Assembly (NCBI RefSeq): GCF_000485595.1
Contig: NW_014577070.1
Coordinates: 850,894 to 914,893, forward strand
DNA length: 64,000 nucleotides
Reading direction: 5' to 3'
DNA from: Priapulus caudatus
Lineage: Eukaryota > Priapulida > Priapulimorpha > Priapulimorphida > Priapulidae
Shown: positions 41,654-54,236 of the stretch, piece by piece
Numbering within the stretch: position 1 is the stretch's first letter
Layout: each line of letters begins with the position of its first letter
Notes under the pieces: generated by a model
What the model was told of the DNA's origin: nothing
Seen by the model: the letters and a program-made list of their open reading frames with translations, nothing else
Databases searched by the model: none
Translations under genes and position numbers: made by a program

Positions 41654-42512
41654 GGAAGCTATTAGATATATGAAAAAAGATCAGAAGCTATTCTTATTGT
41701 TAAATGAACTAGAGTGGAAATAATTATTATTGACCTGAAATGTATCGCCTTTATATCAATAGTTCTTGTGAGCGTCTGCACGTCTTACGCTTACTACTTT
41801 ACTTAGCCAAAATTTAGTTATGGTAACACTGCTTGTCAACATCAACTACATAACATGCTCATGGATAATGCTTACGCAATCAGTGTCTCAATTTTAACTA
41901 ACTCTTATTTTGTTTTGTTTTAAAGGTTTTTTTTGTATTAATTTTTATTTTAACAATTCACGCTGTTTGTTGTGTATTTCGTTTTTCATACCATATTCTC
42001 TAAGAGAAATACTAACAGGTAATCCCAGTGCAGAATATTTTGCTTGTTATATACATGATACGGAACATGTATACAGATATATTACTTACGTTTTGCTTAC
42101 ACAGTCTGTTGGTAACATTAGGTAATTTAATATAACATTCACAATCGCATGTATAATTTATGCATTACTCTATTAACATATACACTCGGCTTGCTTGAAA
42201 GTACTGTTAGAGATGATCAATACTGTAGATGGAGGAACTAATCACTGCCTAAAACCTACTGCTGAAATAGGAGCACGTGTTGATGTCCTTACTAAAACGC
42301 GAATGAGCTCATGCTTCTAATGCAATACTGCTAAAGCTACTCACAAAACTTAATGTATAGGATGGAGGAACTAACTACTGCCTAGAAACCTACTGCTAAA
42401 TAGGAGCACTGGTTGATGACCTTACTAAAACGTGAGATGAGCCTCATGCTTCTAATAGAATACTACTAAACCTACTGCCACGCGAACTAAAAGCGATGTT
42501 GTTTCAATACAG
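41604..42512 (+). other. Duplicate of intron 34,155-35,061 (noisy)
   Basis: Includes the shortened (TA)n tract (about 41,618-41,650) and the 133-bp tandem repeat. Confidence 0.65.
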
Positions 42513-43531
42513 TCGCCGAGAGATCACGGTTGAAGCTATTACAGCCGGCTGAGGTTGGATTAGAAGTACATATGATGGCGAGGTAAGGAGGTCGACGTGC
42601 AAATAGAAGCTATTGCGCCCACAGAAGTGAGCCTTGACCTCGAACAGGAGCAGGAAATCAAGCAAGTGGAGTTGGAAATTCAACCAGTATCACCTTCCGT
42701 GCCTGCGCTTGATATTCCCACAGAAGAAACCAAGGAAGTGGAGATGCAGCGTTCAACCAGGCGTCCTGTAGAGGTTTCTGTTGATGTGACTACAGAAGAA
42801 ACTAAGGAAGTGGAGATGCAAGTTCAACCAGGCGTTCCTGTAGAGGTTTCCATTGACATGGCTACAGAAGAAACTAAAAAGTCGAGAATGGCAAGTTCAA
42901 CCAGGTCCCTGTAGAGGTTTCTGTGATGTGACTACAGAAGAAACTAAGGAAGTGGAGATGCAAGTTCAACCAGGCGTTCCTACAGAAGTTTCCGTTGATG
43001 TTACACAGAGGAAACGCAAGGAAGCAGAGATGGTAATTCAACACATGTCCCTGGTGAGGTCGGCTTAGAAATCCAGTAGAGACAACGGTGGAAGATGTTA
43101 CGATGGATGTACCAAAGCCAGAACCGACTGAAGAATCTGACTGTTGATCTTCCAACTGATATTGAAGTTGTTGGAAATGGCCGAGGAGGATGTTGTAATG
43201 GAGGTTGCAGACGTTCCTGCAGTATCACCTGATACAGCGAAGAAGAAGTCATGGCGTAGATATTTCGCTCAACAACAGAAGAGGTTACTGAAGTATCCAG
43301 AAGAAATGGCCAGCACAATCGTTCTTCCAACCAAGCCAGAGGAAGTTTCCGCAAGAACTCGCAGATGCCACTGAAGCAGTTGAAGTCATTGTTAAAACAA
43401 AAGATGAAATCCGGGAAGAGAATTGAGGAGGTGTCTGAGGAACTCGTTATTACTCCAAAAACCAATAACGTCGTTGAGGAAATGTGCTGAGGAGGTTACC
43501 TTTAAGCCAATGACACAGGAAGAGGGAACAG
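42513..43531 (+). pseudogene. R exon B duplicate, indel-corrupted
   Basis: Second noisy version of exon B (offset about 7,450 from 35,062). The 5' leader is open (EAIAPTEVSLDLEQEQEIKQ), then frames break repeatedly. Confidence 0.62.
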
Positions 43532-44372
43532 GTATGTCATTTTGTTGTACCATCTGCGATATTCTTTTCTACTTGTGATAGGCAACAAATAATGCTTTTG
43601 AATTGGTAAGATTCATGTGATTATTGGCTATTACTATTGTGATATGTCCAACTGGGTTCATTGGTAGTTTTATATTGTGACGAGGTTAATTAATTCTGTT
43701 TTTTAAACTCAATTGGAAAAGTGGTAGATATATACTTCACACATGTGCCTCCTTCTGCATGATCAGTGGCAATTTAAAACCTGCAATTTTGCTATAGCAA
43801 AATTCAACATAACAGCTGGCTGCATCAAACGCCTATGGATTTCCCATGTTTAATTAATTAAGTGTATGAGTGTTATGTTATGTTGATTTTCTAATTCATG
43901 GCCAGATCAGGTGCTAACCTTATATAGGTATTTGCTTTGGCACAAATGCTATGTGTTAAAACACGGGTAATGTTAAATAACCGTACTGAACTATGATTGA
44001 CATTCGCAACCATTTGCATTAACATTATTCTTCCTGCAATGAACTGAACAGGTAATCCTCCAACTAAGCTAATAACCGACAGGCTTCTAACAAAGACTAA
44101 AATAGTCAATTAATTCCATGTGCTTTTAACTATTCACTTAACATCTTGATTTTATAAAATGGTTATATACATAACTTACACAACAATGCATGATGCACAT
44201 CACATTATATTTTTTAAAGAGAATGACCAAGTTTAATGACTTACAACTTAACCATGTTGCTGAGGCATGGGTTGGAGACGTATTGCGACACGAAAAGTAC
44301 CGCAACTAACGCATACTAATTTATATAATGCTAATTGTCGCATCAAGCTGAATGGATGTTATTTCAATACAG
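43532..44372 (+). other. R-class intron (noisy duplicate)
   Basis: Second copy of 36,122-36,963; no separate feature. Confidence 0.6.
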
Positions 44373-45249
44373 TCCCGGAGGAGATCACGTTGAAGGCTGT
44401 TACCCCGCCTGAGGTTGGACTAGAGGTACCATATGATGGGGAGGTAAAGGAGGTCGACGTGCAAATGAAGCATTGCGCCCATAGAAGTGAGCCTTGACCT
44501 CGAACAGGCAGCAGGAAATCAAGCAAGTGGAGTTGGAAATTCAACCAGTATCACCTTCCGTGGCTTACGCTTGATATTTCCACAGAAGAAACCAAGGAAG
44601 TGGAGATGGCAGGTTCAACCAGGCGTCCCTGTAGAGGTTTCTGTTTGATGTGACTACAGAAGAAACTAAGGAAGTTGAGATGCAAGTTCTAACCAGGCGT
44701 TCCTACAGAAGTTTCCGTTGATGTTGCTACAGAGGAAACCAAGGAAGCAGAGATGGTAATTCAACCACGATGTCCCTGGTGAGGTCCGGCTAGAAATCCA
44801 GTAGAGACAACGTGGAAGAAGTCACTGATGGATGTACCAAAGCCAGAACCGACTGAAGAATTGACTGTTGATCTTCCCAACTGATATTGAAGTTGTTGAA
44901 ATTCCGAGGAGGATGGTTGTAATGGAGGTTGCAGACGTTCCTGCAGTATCACCTGATACAGCTGAGAGAGAAGTCATGCTAGATATTCGCCTCAAAACCA
45001 ACAGAAGAGGTTACGGAAGTATCAGAAAAATGGCCAGCACAATCGTTCTCCCACCAAGCCAGAGGAAGTTTCGGAGAACTCGCAGATGCCACTGAAGCAG
45101 TTGAAGTCATTGTTAAAACAAAAGATGAAATCCTGGAAGAAATTGAGGAGGTGTCTGAGGAACTCGTTATTACTCCAAAACCAATAACCGTCGTTGAGGA
45201 AATTGCTGAGGAGGTACCCTTAAGCCAATGACACAGGAAGAGGTGACAG
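44373..45249 (+). pseudogene. R exon C duplicate, indel-corrupted
   Basis: Second noisy version of 52,521-53,396 (offset about 7,409 from 36,964). Some errors are shared with the first noisy copy (for example gtggcttacgc and gagatggcaggttc), suggesting the same underlying reads. Confidence 0.62.
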
Positions 45250-46091
45250 GTATGTCATTTTGTTGTACCATCTGCGATATTCTTTTCTACTTGTGATAGG
45301 CAACAATAACGCTTTTGAATTGGTAAGAATTCATGCTGAGTATTGGCTATTACTATTGTGATATGTCCAACTGGTTCATTGGTAGTTTTATATTGTGAAG
45401 GCAGTTAATTAATTATGTTTTTAAACTCAATTGGAAAAATGGTAGATAATATACTCACACATGTGCTCCTTCTTGCATGATCAGTGGCAATTTAAAACCT
45501 GCAATTTTGCTATACAATATTCAACATAACAGCTAGCTGCATCAAACGCCTATGGATTTCCCATGTTTAATTAATTTAAGTGTATGATGTTTATGCTTAT
45601 GTTGATTGTCTAATTCATGGCAGATCAGGCTAACCTTATATAGGTATTTGCTTTGCACAAATGCTATGTGTTAAAACACGGGTAATGTGTTAAATAACGT
45701 ACTGAACTATGACTTGACATTCGCAACCATTTGCATTAACATTTTCTTCCTGCAATAACTGAACAGCAATACCTGCCAACTATAGCTCAATAACCTGCCA
45801 GTCTTATAACAACGACATAAAATAGTCAATTAATTCATGTGCTTTTAACTATTCAACTTAACATCTTGATTTTATAAATGGTTATATATCATACTTTTAC
45901 AACTATGCATGATGCACATCACATTATATTTTTTAAAGAGAATGACAAGTTTAATCACTTACAACTTAACCATGTTTGCTGAGGCATGGGTTGGAGACGG
46001 TATTGCGACACGGGAAAGTACCGCAACTAACGATACTAATTTATAAATGCTAATTGTCGCATCAAGCTGAATGGATGTTGTTTCAATACAG
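45250..46091 (+). other. R-class intron (noisy duplicate)
   Basis: Second copy of 37,844-38,684; no separate feature. Confidence 0.6.
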
Positions 46092-47112
46092 TCGCCGAGG
46101 AGATCACGGTTAAGCTGTTACACCGGCTGAGGTTGGATTAGAAGTACCACATGATGGGGAGGTAAAGGAGGTCGACGTGCAAATAGAAGCTATTGCGCCC
46201 ATAGAAGTGCAGCCTTGACCTCGAACAGGAGCAGGAAATCAAGCAAGTGGAGTTGGAAATTCAACCAGTATCACCTTCCGTGGCTGCGCTTGATATTCCC
46301 ACAGAAGAAACCAAGGAAGTGGAGATGCAAGTTAACCAGGCCGTTCCTGTAGAGGTTTCCATTGACATGGCTACAGAAGAAACTAAGGAAGTTGGATGCA
46401 AGTTCAACCAGGCGTTCCTGTAGAGGTTCCATTGACATGGCTACAGAAGAAACTAAGGAAGTCGAGATGCAAGTTCAACCAGGCGTCCCTGTAGAGGTTT
46501 CTGTTGATGTGACTACAGAAGAAACTAAGGAAGTGGAGATGCAAGTTCAACCAGGCGTTCCTACAGAAGTTTCCGTTGATGTTACTACAGAGGAAACCAA
46601 GGAAGCAGAGATGGTAATTCAACCACATGTCCCCTGTGAGGTCGGCCCGTTAGAAATCCCAGTAGAGACAACGGTGGAAGATGTTACGATGGATGTACCA
46701 AAGCCCAGAACCGACTGAAGAATTGACTGGTGATCTTCCAACTGATATTAAAGTTGTTGAAATGCGAGGAGGGATGTTTTGTAATGGAGGTTGCAGACGT
46801 TCCTGCCAGTATCACCTGATACAGCTGAAGAAGAAGTCATGCTAGATATTCGCTCAAAACCAACAGAAGAGGTTACTGAAGTATCAGAAGAAATGGCCAG
46901 CACAATCGTTCTCCCAACCAAGCCAGAGGAAGTTCTCCAAGATCTCGCAGATGCCACTGAAGCAGTTGAAGTCATTGTTAAAACAAAAGATGAAATCCCG
47001 GAGGAAATTGAGGAGGTGTCTGAGGAACTCATTATTACTCCAAAACCAACGACCGTCGTTGAGGAAATTTCTGAGGAGGTTACTCTGGAGACAATAGAGG
47101 ACGAGGTCACAG
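46092..47112 (+). pseudogene. R exon D duplicate, partly corrupted
   Basis: Offset about 7,407 from 38,685. From about 46,800 to the donor the sequence is clean (VTEVSEEMASTIVLPTKPEE, VVEEISEEVTLETIEDE). Confidence 0.65.
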
Positions 47113-47960
47113 GTATGGTATCGTGTTGTATTCTTTGCGATTTTTTTATTGACCTTATTATGGAAATTAATACGTCTACCACGCTCGTCAGCTGCTTGTG
47201 ATCAGCAGATATTACTCTTGTAATCTGTCCAGGTGATTCAATTGGTACTGGGATATTATAACTAGGTTATTTAATTCTGTTATTGATGTCAATCGGTAAA
47301 ATGATCAATTAATATACTTACACGTGTGCCTTTTCTTTGCACGCGCTATGACATTTTAAAATCAGTGATTTTGCTATGTAATTCAACATAACAGCTGGCT
47401 GCAGCACATGTCTATGAATTAACCATGTTTAATGAATTCAACATGTATGGTGTGACGTTGACTATCAATTACGTGATATATCATTTCTTAAGTTCCTAAC
47501 CTTACGCACGCATTGCGCAAATGCTGCGTGCTAAAACACCGGTAACAATCAGTAACCATGATGCCCCATGACCTGATAATCTCAAAAATTTTGGCTCGTC
47601 TTAACATTATTGTTTAAGCAATGTATGTACAACAATACGTGTCAATTATGTCTGATATCGCATCAGCCATAATATGAACACCAAAACTAGCAATTAATTA
47701 CTTGCGCATTTTAGCTATTTAATTTAACATATTGACTTTATAGATACACATATATACTTACTTACACAACAATAATGGCATGATGAAAATCACATATTAT
47801 TTCTAAAAGGGGTGAGCAGAACTAATGACTGATAGCTTAACCACAATGCTAAAGCATGGGTTGGAGACTTATTGCGACACGGAAAAGTATCGCAGCTAAC
47901 GATACTAATTTATAAATGCTAACTGGCGCATCAAGCTGAATGGATGTTGTTTCAATACAG
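47113..47960 (+). other. R-class intron with a small perfect hairpin
   Basis: 848 bp. AGTATCG at 47,886-47,892 pairs with CGATACT at 47,900-47,906 (7-nt loop), 54 nt before the acceptor AG. In sister introns the stem reads AGTACCG and keeps only part of the pairing. Confidence 0.5.
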
Positions 47961-49187
47961 TCGCTGAGGAGATCACGGTTGAAGCTGTTACACCGGCTGA
48001 GGTTGGATTAGAAGTACCGTATGATGGGGAGGTAAAGGAAGTCGACGTGCAAATACAAGCTATTGCGCCCACAGAAGTGAGCCTTGACCTCGAACAGGAG
48101 CAGGAAATCAAGCAAGTGGAGTTGGAAATTCAGCCAGTATCACCTTCCATGGCTGCCCTTGATATTCCAACAGAAGAAACCAAGGAGGTGGAGATGCAGG
48201 TTCAACCGATCGTCCCTGTAGAGGTTTCTGTTGATGTAACTACAGAAGAAACTAAGGAAGTGGAGATGCAAGTTCAACCAGGCGTCCCTGTGGAAGTTTC
48301 CATCGATATGTCTACAGAGGAAACTAAGGAAGTGGAGATCCAAGTTCAACCAGGCGTCCCTGTAGAAGTTTCCGTTGACATGGCCACAGAGGAAACTAAG
48401 GAGGTGGAGATGCAAATTCAACCAGGCGTCCCTGTAGAAGTTTCTATTGACATGGCTACAGAGGAAACTAAGGAAGTCGAGATGCAAGTTCAACCAGATG
48501 TCCCTGTAGAAGTTTCCATCGATATGTCTACAGAGGAAACTAAGGAAGTCGAGATGCAAGTTCAACCAGACATCCCTGTAGAAGTGTCCATCGATATGGC
48601 TACAGAAGAAACTAAGGAAGTGGAGATGCAAGTTCAACCAGGCGTCCCTGTAGAAGTTTTCGTTGATGTTACTACAGAGGAAACCAAGGAAGCAGAGATG
48701 GTAATTCAACCACATGTCCCTGGTGAGGTCGGCTTAGAAATCCCAGTAGAGACAACGGTGGAAGATGTTACGATGGATGTACCAAAGCCAGAACCGACTG
48801 AAGAATTGACTGTTGATCTTCCAACTGATATTGAAGTTGTTGAAATTGCCGAGGAGGATGTTGTAATGGAGGTTGCAGACGTTCCTGCAGTATCACCTGA
48901 TACAGCTGAAGAAGAAGTCATGCTAGATATTCGCTCAAAACCAACAGAAGAGGTTACTGAAGTATCAGAAGAAATGGCCAGCACAATCGTTCTCCCAACC
49001 AAGCCAGAAGAAGCTTCCGAAGAAATTGCAGATGCCGCTGAAGCAGTTGAAGTCATTGTTAAAACGAAGGATGACGTCCAGGAAGAAATTGAAGAGGTGT
49101 CCGAGGAGCTTGTTATTACTCCAAAACCAACGACTGTCGTTGAAGAGATTGATGAGGAAGTTACCCTTAAGAAGGACGAGGTCACAG
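47961..49187 (+). CDS. R exon E, complete clean copy (409 codons)
   Basis: 1,227 nt, phase 1 to 1. Leader of three diverged repeat units (EVGLEVPYDGEVKEVDVQ; EVSLDLEQEQEIKQVELE), then eight 24-residue repeats (48,170-48,745, exactly 576 nt), then an acidic tail with VEVADVPAVSPDTAEEEVML, STIVLPTKPEEASEEIADAA and VEEIDEEVTLKKDEVTG. The reference exon for the R class; predicted product is an extended, strongly acidic spring or beta-repeat segment. Confidence 0.87.
48170..48745 (+). repeat. Eight tandem 72-nt coding repeats (24 residues each)
   Basis: Consensus TEETKEVEMQVQPGVPVEVS then [IV]DM[AS]. Variants: I or D at the G of PGVP; terminal unit PHVPGEVGLEIP. Hydrophobic positions alternate strictly with polar ones on either side of the P-x-x-P turn. 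Confidence 0.88.
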
Positions 49188-50269
49188 GTATGGTATTGTG
49201 TATTCACTGGATTTTTTCACTTAAGTACGTACTGATGGAAATTCGATAGAGCTATCACCCTCGCCAGCTGATCATGGTCACCAACCATTATTGTTGTAAT
49301 GTGTATAGTTGGTTTTATGGGACTGTGATATTATAACTTGTTTACTTATTTCTATTTTTACAAAGTCAATTGATAAAATTATTAAATAATCTTCTCATAT
49401 GTGGGCTTCAACCCCCCCCCCCCTGATGTATGATGTAAGCTTTTTGTCATGTTTACACTTCTTTGCCATTTACGTATGGAAAACAAAGGATGTGTTTACC
49501 TTCTAAGGACTAATCATGTTCACCACTTATTACTTGGCTTGTTTCTAATGGGCTATGTCAGTAGCTGGACATTACAACTTACTTCATTGCGTTTGTTTAA
49601 AACGCAAATCCGCAAAATAATGACATAATATGCTGAGGGTTGTGCCGTTCTGTTGCACGATTAATAGAGGGTTGAACCAGTGATTGCGCTATATAACTCA
49701 ACATAACACTTAGTCTTTGCTTTGCTCATCGCAACTGAGCTCAATGCGTATAATTACTATATTGATCTAATTAGTTAGTTTACAATATCATAACCTTCAA
49801 GGTACATGTTTTGCACAAGCGCTGTGTTTCACTATGGACTCGAATGCACGCTAATCAGACATTCATGGATATGTGCCTTAATAATATTATTTAGAGATTC
49901 CATATAGAAAAATAGATGGCAGTGATGTATGCTTGTCATATTTACTATGTACACTAAACCTGATTTATTTATTATGAATTTTAGTTGTTAAATTTAACAC
50001 ATTTTGTTTACGTATATATTTACTCACTCAACGATAATGGCATGGTGAGAGGCCATTTAAACCGAAGTGCCACAAGACCATTCCCAAGTAGCCTGAGTTG
50101 TTTTCGCCTGTGTTGATTTGCCAAGACCAGAATTAATGACTTAAAGTTTAACCCTGATGCCAAGGTATGGTTTGGAGGTCTAATGCCACTTGGAAAGGAA
50201 CGCAATTATTAATACTAATGCATTCATGCTAATAATTTACCAAGCTGAAAGGTTGTTATTTCAATGCAG
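49188..50269 (+). other. Intron between R exons E and F, with C12 homopolymer
   Basis: 1,082 bp; contains 12 consecutive Cs (49,412-49,423). Nearly identical over its length to 55,104-56,185, including the C12 run. No gene seen. Confidence 0.7.
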
Positions 50270-51490
50270 TTGCTGAGGATGTCACTCTTGAACCTGGTGA
50301 GCTTGAATTAAATGTACCGTTTGATGGAGAGATAAAGGAAGTCGAATTAAAGATAGACGCTGTTACTCCTGCGGAGGTGAGCCTTGACCTTGGACATGAG
50401 GGCGAAATCAAGCAAATGGCTTTAGAAATTCACCCAGCTTCACCTTCAGTGGTTGCCATTGATATAACCACAGACGAAACTAAGGAAGTGGAGATGCAAA
50501 TTCAACCAAGAGTCCCAGGCGAGGTTTCAATTGATTTAACTGTAGAAGAATTCAAGGAGGTGACGATGGAAGTAAAGCCACAAATGCCTGTAGAAGTTTC
50601 CTTTGATATTACTACAAAGGAAAGCAGGGAAGTTGAGATGCAAGTTCAACCAACAGTGCCGATGGACGTTTCTATTGATTTATCTACAGAAGAATTCAAG
50701 GAGGTGGAGATGGAAGTTAAGCCCCAAATGCCTGTTGAGGTTTCCTTTGATATTACTACAGAGGAAAGCAGGGAAGTTGAGATGCAAATTCAACCAACAG
50801 TACCGATGGAAGTTTCTGTTGATATAACTACAGAGGAATTCACGGAGGTAGAGATGGAAGTTAAGCCCCAAATGCCTGATGAGGTTTCCATTGAGATACC
50901 TACAGAGGAAGGCAGGGAAGTTGAGATGCAAATTCAACCATCAGTACCGATGGACGTTTCTATTGATTTATCTACAGAAGAATTCAAGGAGGTGGAGATG
51001 GAAGTTAATCCCCAAATGCCTGATGAGGTTTCCATTGATATACCTACAGAGGAAAGCAGGGAAGTTGAGATGCAAATTCAACCATCAGTACCGATGGACG
51101 TTTCTCTTGATTTATCTACACAAGAATTCAAGGAGGTAGAGATGGAAGTTCAGCCAGAAGTGCCTGCTGAGGTGTCAAACGATATAACTACAGAGGAAAG
51201 TAGGGAAGTTGAGATGCAAATTCAACCATCAGTACCGATGGATGTTTTTCTTGATTTATCTACAGAAGAATTCAAGGAGGTGGAGATGGAAGTTAAGCCC
51301 CAAATGCCTGATGAGATTTCCATTGATATACCTACAGAGGAAAGCAGGGAAGTTGAGATGCAAATTCAACCATCAGTACCGATGGATGTTTTTCTTGATT
51401 TATCTACAGAAGAATTCAAGGAGGTGGAGATGGAAGTTAATCCCCAAATGCCTGATGAGGTTTCCATTGATATACCTACAGAGGAAAGCA
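50270..51490 (+). CDS. R exon F, 5' part, cut by a 10-N gap
   Basis: Leader VAEDVTLEPGELELNVPFDG, then fourteen full 24-residue repeats and part of another (50,470-51,490). Repeats alternate between a K/E type (TEEFKEVEMEVKPQMPDEVS) and a Q type (TEESREVEMQIQPSVPMDVS), making a 48-residue higher-order unit. Frame open to the Ns. Confidence 0.82.
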
Positions 51491-51500
51491 NNNNNNNNNN
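51491..51500. other. Assembly gap: 10 Ns
   Basis: Joins R exon F repeats to the 3' end of a B-type R exon; the two sides are not parts of one exon. Confidence 0.95.
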
Positions 51501-51683
51501 TTTCCCAAGAACTCGCAGATGCCACTGAAGCAGTTGAAGTCATTGTTAAAACAAAAGATGAAATCCCGGAAGAAATTGAGGAGGTGTCTGAGGAACTCGT
51601 TATTACTCCAAAACCAATAACCGTCGTTGAGGAAATTGCTGAGGAGGTTACCTTTAAGCCAATGACACAGGAAGAGGGAACAG
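51501..51683 (+). CDS. R exon B-type, clean 3' end
   Basis: ELADATEAVEVIVKTKDEIP, EELVITPKPITVVEEIAEEV, then TFKPMTQEEGTG, phase 1 out. Equals the 3' ends of 35,062-36,121 and 42,513-43,531 without their errors. Confidence 0.75.
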
Positions 51684-52520
51684 GTATGTCATTTTGTTGT
51701 ACCATCTGCGATATTTCTTTTCTACTTGTGATAGGCAACAAATAATGCTTTTGAATTGGTAAGATTCATGTGATTATTGGCTATTACTATTGTGATATGT
51801 CCAACTGGTTCATTGGTAGTTTTATATTGTGACGAGGTTAATTAATTCTGTTTTTTAAACTCAATTGGAAAAGTGGTAGATAATATACTCACACATGTGC
51901 CTCCTTCTTGCATGATCAGTGGCAATTTAAAACCTGCAATTTTGCTATACAAAATTCAACATAACAGCTGGCTGCATCAAACGCCTATGGATTCCCATGT
52001 TTAATTAATTTAAGTGTATGATGTTATGTTATGTTGATTTTCTAATTCATGGCAGATCAGGTGCTAACCTTATATAGGTATTTGCTTTGCACAAATGCTA
52101 TGTGTTAAAACACGGGTAATGTTAAATAACCGTACTGAACTATGATTGACATTCGCAACCATTTGCATTAACATTATTCTTCCTGCAATAACTGAACAGT
52201 AATCCTGCCAACTATAGCTAATAACCTGACAGGCTTCTAACAAAGACTAAAATAGTCAATTAATTCCATGTGCTTTTAACTATTCAACTTAACATCTTGA
52301 TTTTATAAATGGTTATATACATACTTACACAACAATGCATGATGCACATCACATTATATTTTTTAAAGAGAATGACCAAGTTTAATGACTTACAACTTAA
52401 CCATGTTGCTGAGGCATGGGTTGGAGACGTATTGCGACACGAAAAAGTACCGCAACTAACGATACTAATTTATAAATGCTAATTGTCGCATCAAGCTGAA
52501 TGGATGTTATTTCAATACAG
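51684..52520 (+). other. R-class intron (clean)
   Basis: 837 bp reference copy for the noisy introns at 36,122 and 43,532. No separate feature. Confidence 0.65.
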
Positions 52521-53396
52521 TCCCCGAGGAGATCACGGTTGAAGCTGTTACCCCGGCTGAGGTTGGACTAGAGGTACCATATGATGGGGAGGTAAAGGAG
52601 GTCGACGTGCAAATAGAAGCTATTGCGCCCATAGAAGTGAGCCTTGACCTCGAACAGGAGCAGGAAATCAAGCAAGTGGAGTTGGAAATTCAACCAGTAT
52701 CACCTTCCGTGGCTACGCTTGATATTTCCACAGAAGAAACCAAGGAAGTGGAGATGCAGGTTCAACCAGGCGTCCCTGTAGAGGTTTCTGTTGATGTGAC
52801 TACAGAAGAAACTAAGGAAGTTGAGATGCAAGTTCAACCAGGCGTTCCTACAGAAGTTTCCGTTGATGTTGCTACAGAGGAAACCAAGGAAGCAGAGATG
52901 GTAATTCAACCACATGTCCCTGGTGAGGTCGGCTTAGAAATCCCAGTAGAGACAACGGTGGAAGAAGTCACGATGGATGTACCAAAGCCAGAACCGACTG
53001 AAGAATTGACTGTTGATCTTCCAACTGATATTGAAGTTGTTGAAATTGCCGAGGAGGATGTTGTAATGGAGGTTGCAGACGTTCCTGCAGTATCACCTGA
53101 TACAGCTGAAGAAGAAGTCATGCTAGATATTCGCTCAAAACCAACAGAAGAGGTTACGGAAGTATCAGAAGAAATGGCCAGCACAATCGTTCTCCCAACC
53201 AAGCCAGAGGAAGTTTCCCAAGAACTCGCAGATGCCACTGAAGCAGTTGAAGTCATTGTTAAAACAAAAGATGAAATCCTGGAAGAAATTGAGGAGGTGT
53301 CTGAGGAACTCGTTATTACTCCAAAACCAATAACCGTCGTTGAGGAAATTGCTGAGGAGGTTACCCTTAAGCCAATGACACAGGAAGAGGTGACAG
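52521..53396 (+). CDS. R exon C, complete clean copy (292 codons)
   Basis: 876 nt, phase 1 to 1. Leader, only three 24-residue repeats (52,730-52,945), then the common acidic tail ending EEVTLKPMTQEEVTG. Its length difference from exon E is explained mainly by repeat number, eight versus three. Confidence 0.86.
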
Positions 53397-54236
53397 GTAT
53401 GTCATTTTGTTGTACCATCTGCGATATTTCTTTTCTACTTGTGATAGGCAACAAATAACGCTTTTGAATTGGTAAGATTCATGTGAGTATTGGCTATTAC
53501 TATTGTGATATGTCCAACTGGTTCATTGGTAGTTTTATATTGTGAAGGAGTTAATTAATTATGTTTTTAAACTCAATTGGAAAAATGGTAGATAATATAC
53601 TCACACATGTGCCTCCTTCTTGCATGATCAGTGGCAATTTAAAACCTGCAATTTTGCTATACAATATTCAACATAACAGCTAGCTGCATCAAACGCCTAT
53701 GGATTTCCCATGTTTAATTAATTTAAGTGTATGATGTTTATGTTATGTTGATTGTCTAATTCATGGCAGATCAGGTGCTAACCTTATATAGGTATTTGCT
53801 TTGCACAAATGCTATGTGTTAAAACACGGGTAATGTTAAATAACCGTACTGAACTATGACTTGACATTCGCAACCATTTGCATTAACATTATTCTTCCTG
53901 CAATAACTGAACAGCAATACCTGCCAACTATAGCTAATAACCTGCCAGTCTTATAACAACGACTAAAATAGTCAATTAATTCCATGTGCTTTTAACTATT
54001 CAACTTAACATCTTGATTTTATAAATGGTTATATACATACTTACACAACTATGCATGATGCACATCACATTATATTTTTTAAAGAGAATGACCAAGTTTA
54101 ATGACTTACAACTTAACCATGTTGCTGAGGCATGGGTTGGAGACGTATTGCGACACGGGAAAGTACCGCAACTAACGATACTAATTTATAAATGCTAATT
54201 GTCGCATCAAGCTGAATGGATGTTGTTTCAATACAG
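53397..54236 (+). other. R-class intron (clean)
   Basis: 840 bp reference copy for 37,844 and 45,250. No separate feature. Confidence 0.65.

Noticed and set aside
50603-51139. Arg/Lys/Trp-rich plus-strand frames (RKAGKLRCKFN type) within R exon F
   Set aside because: Alternate-frame reading of the 72-nt repeat; the in-frame acidic reading joins the splice phases and is conserved, this one is not.
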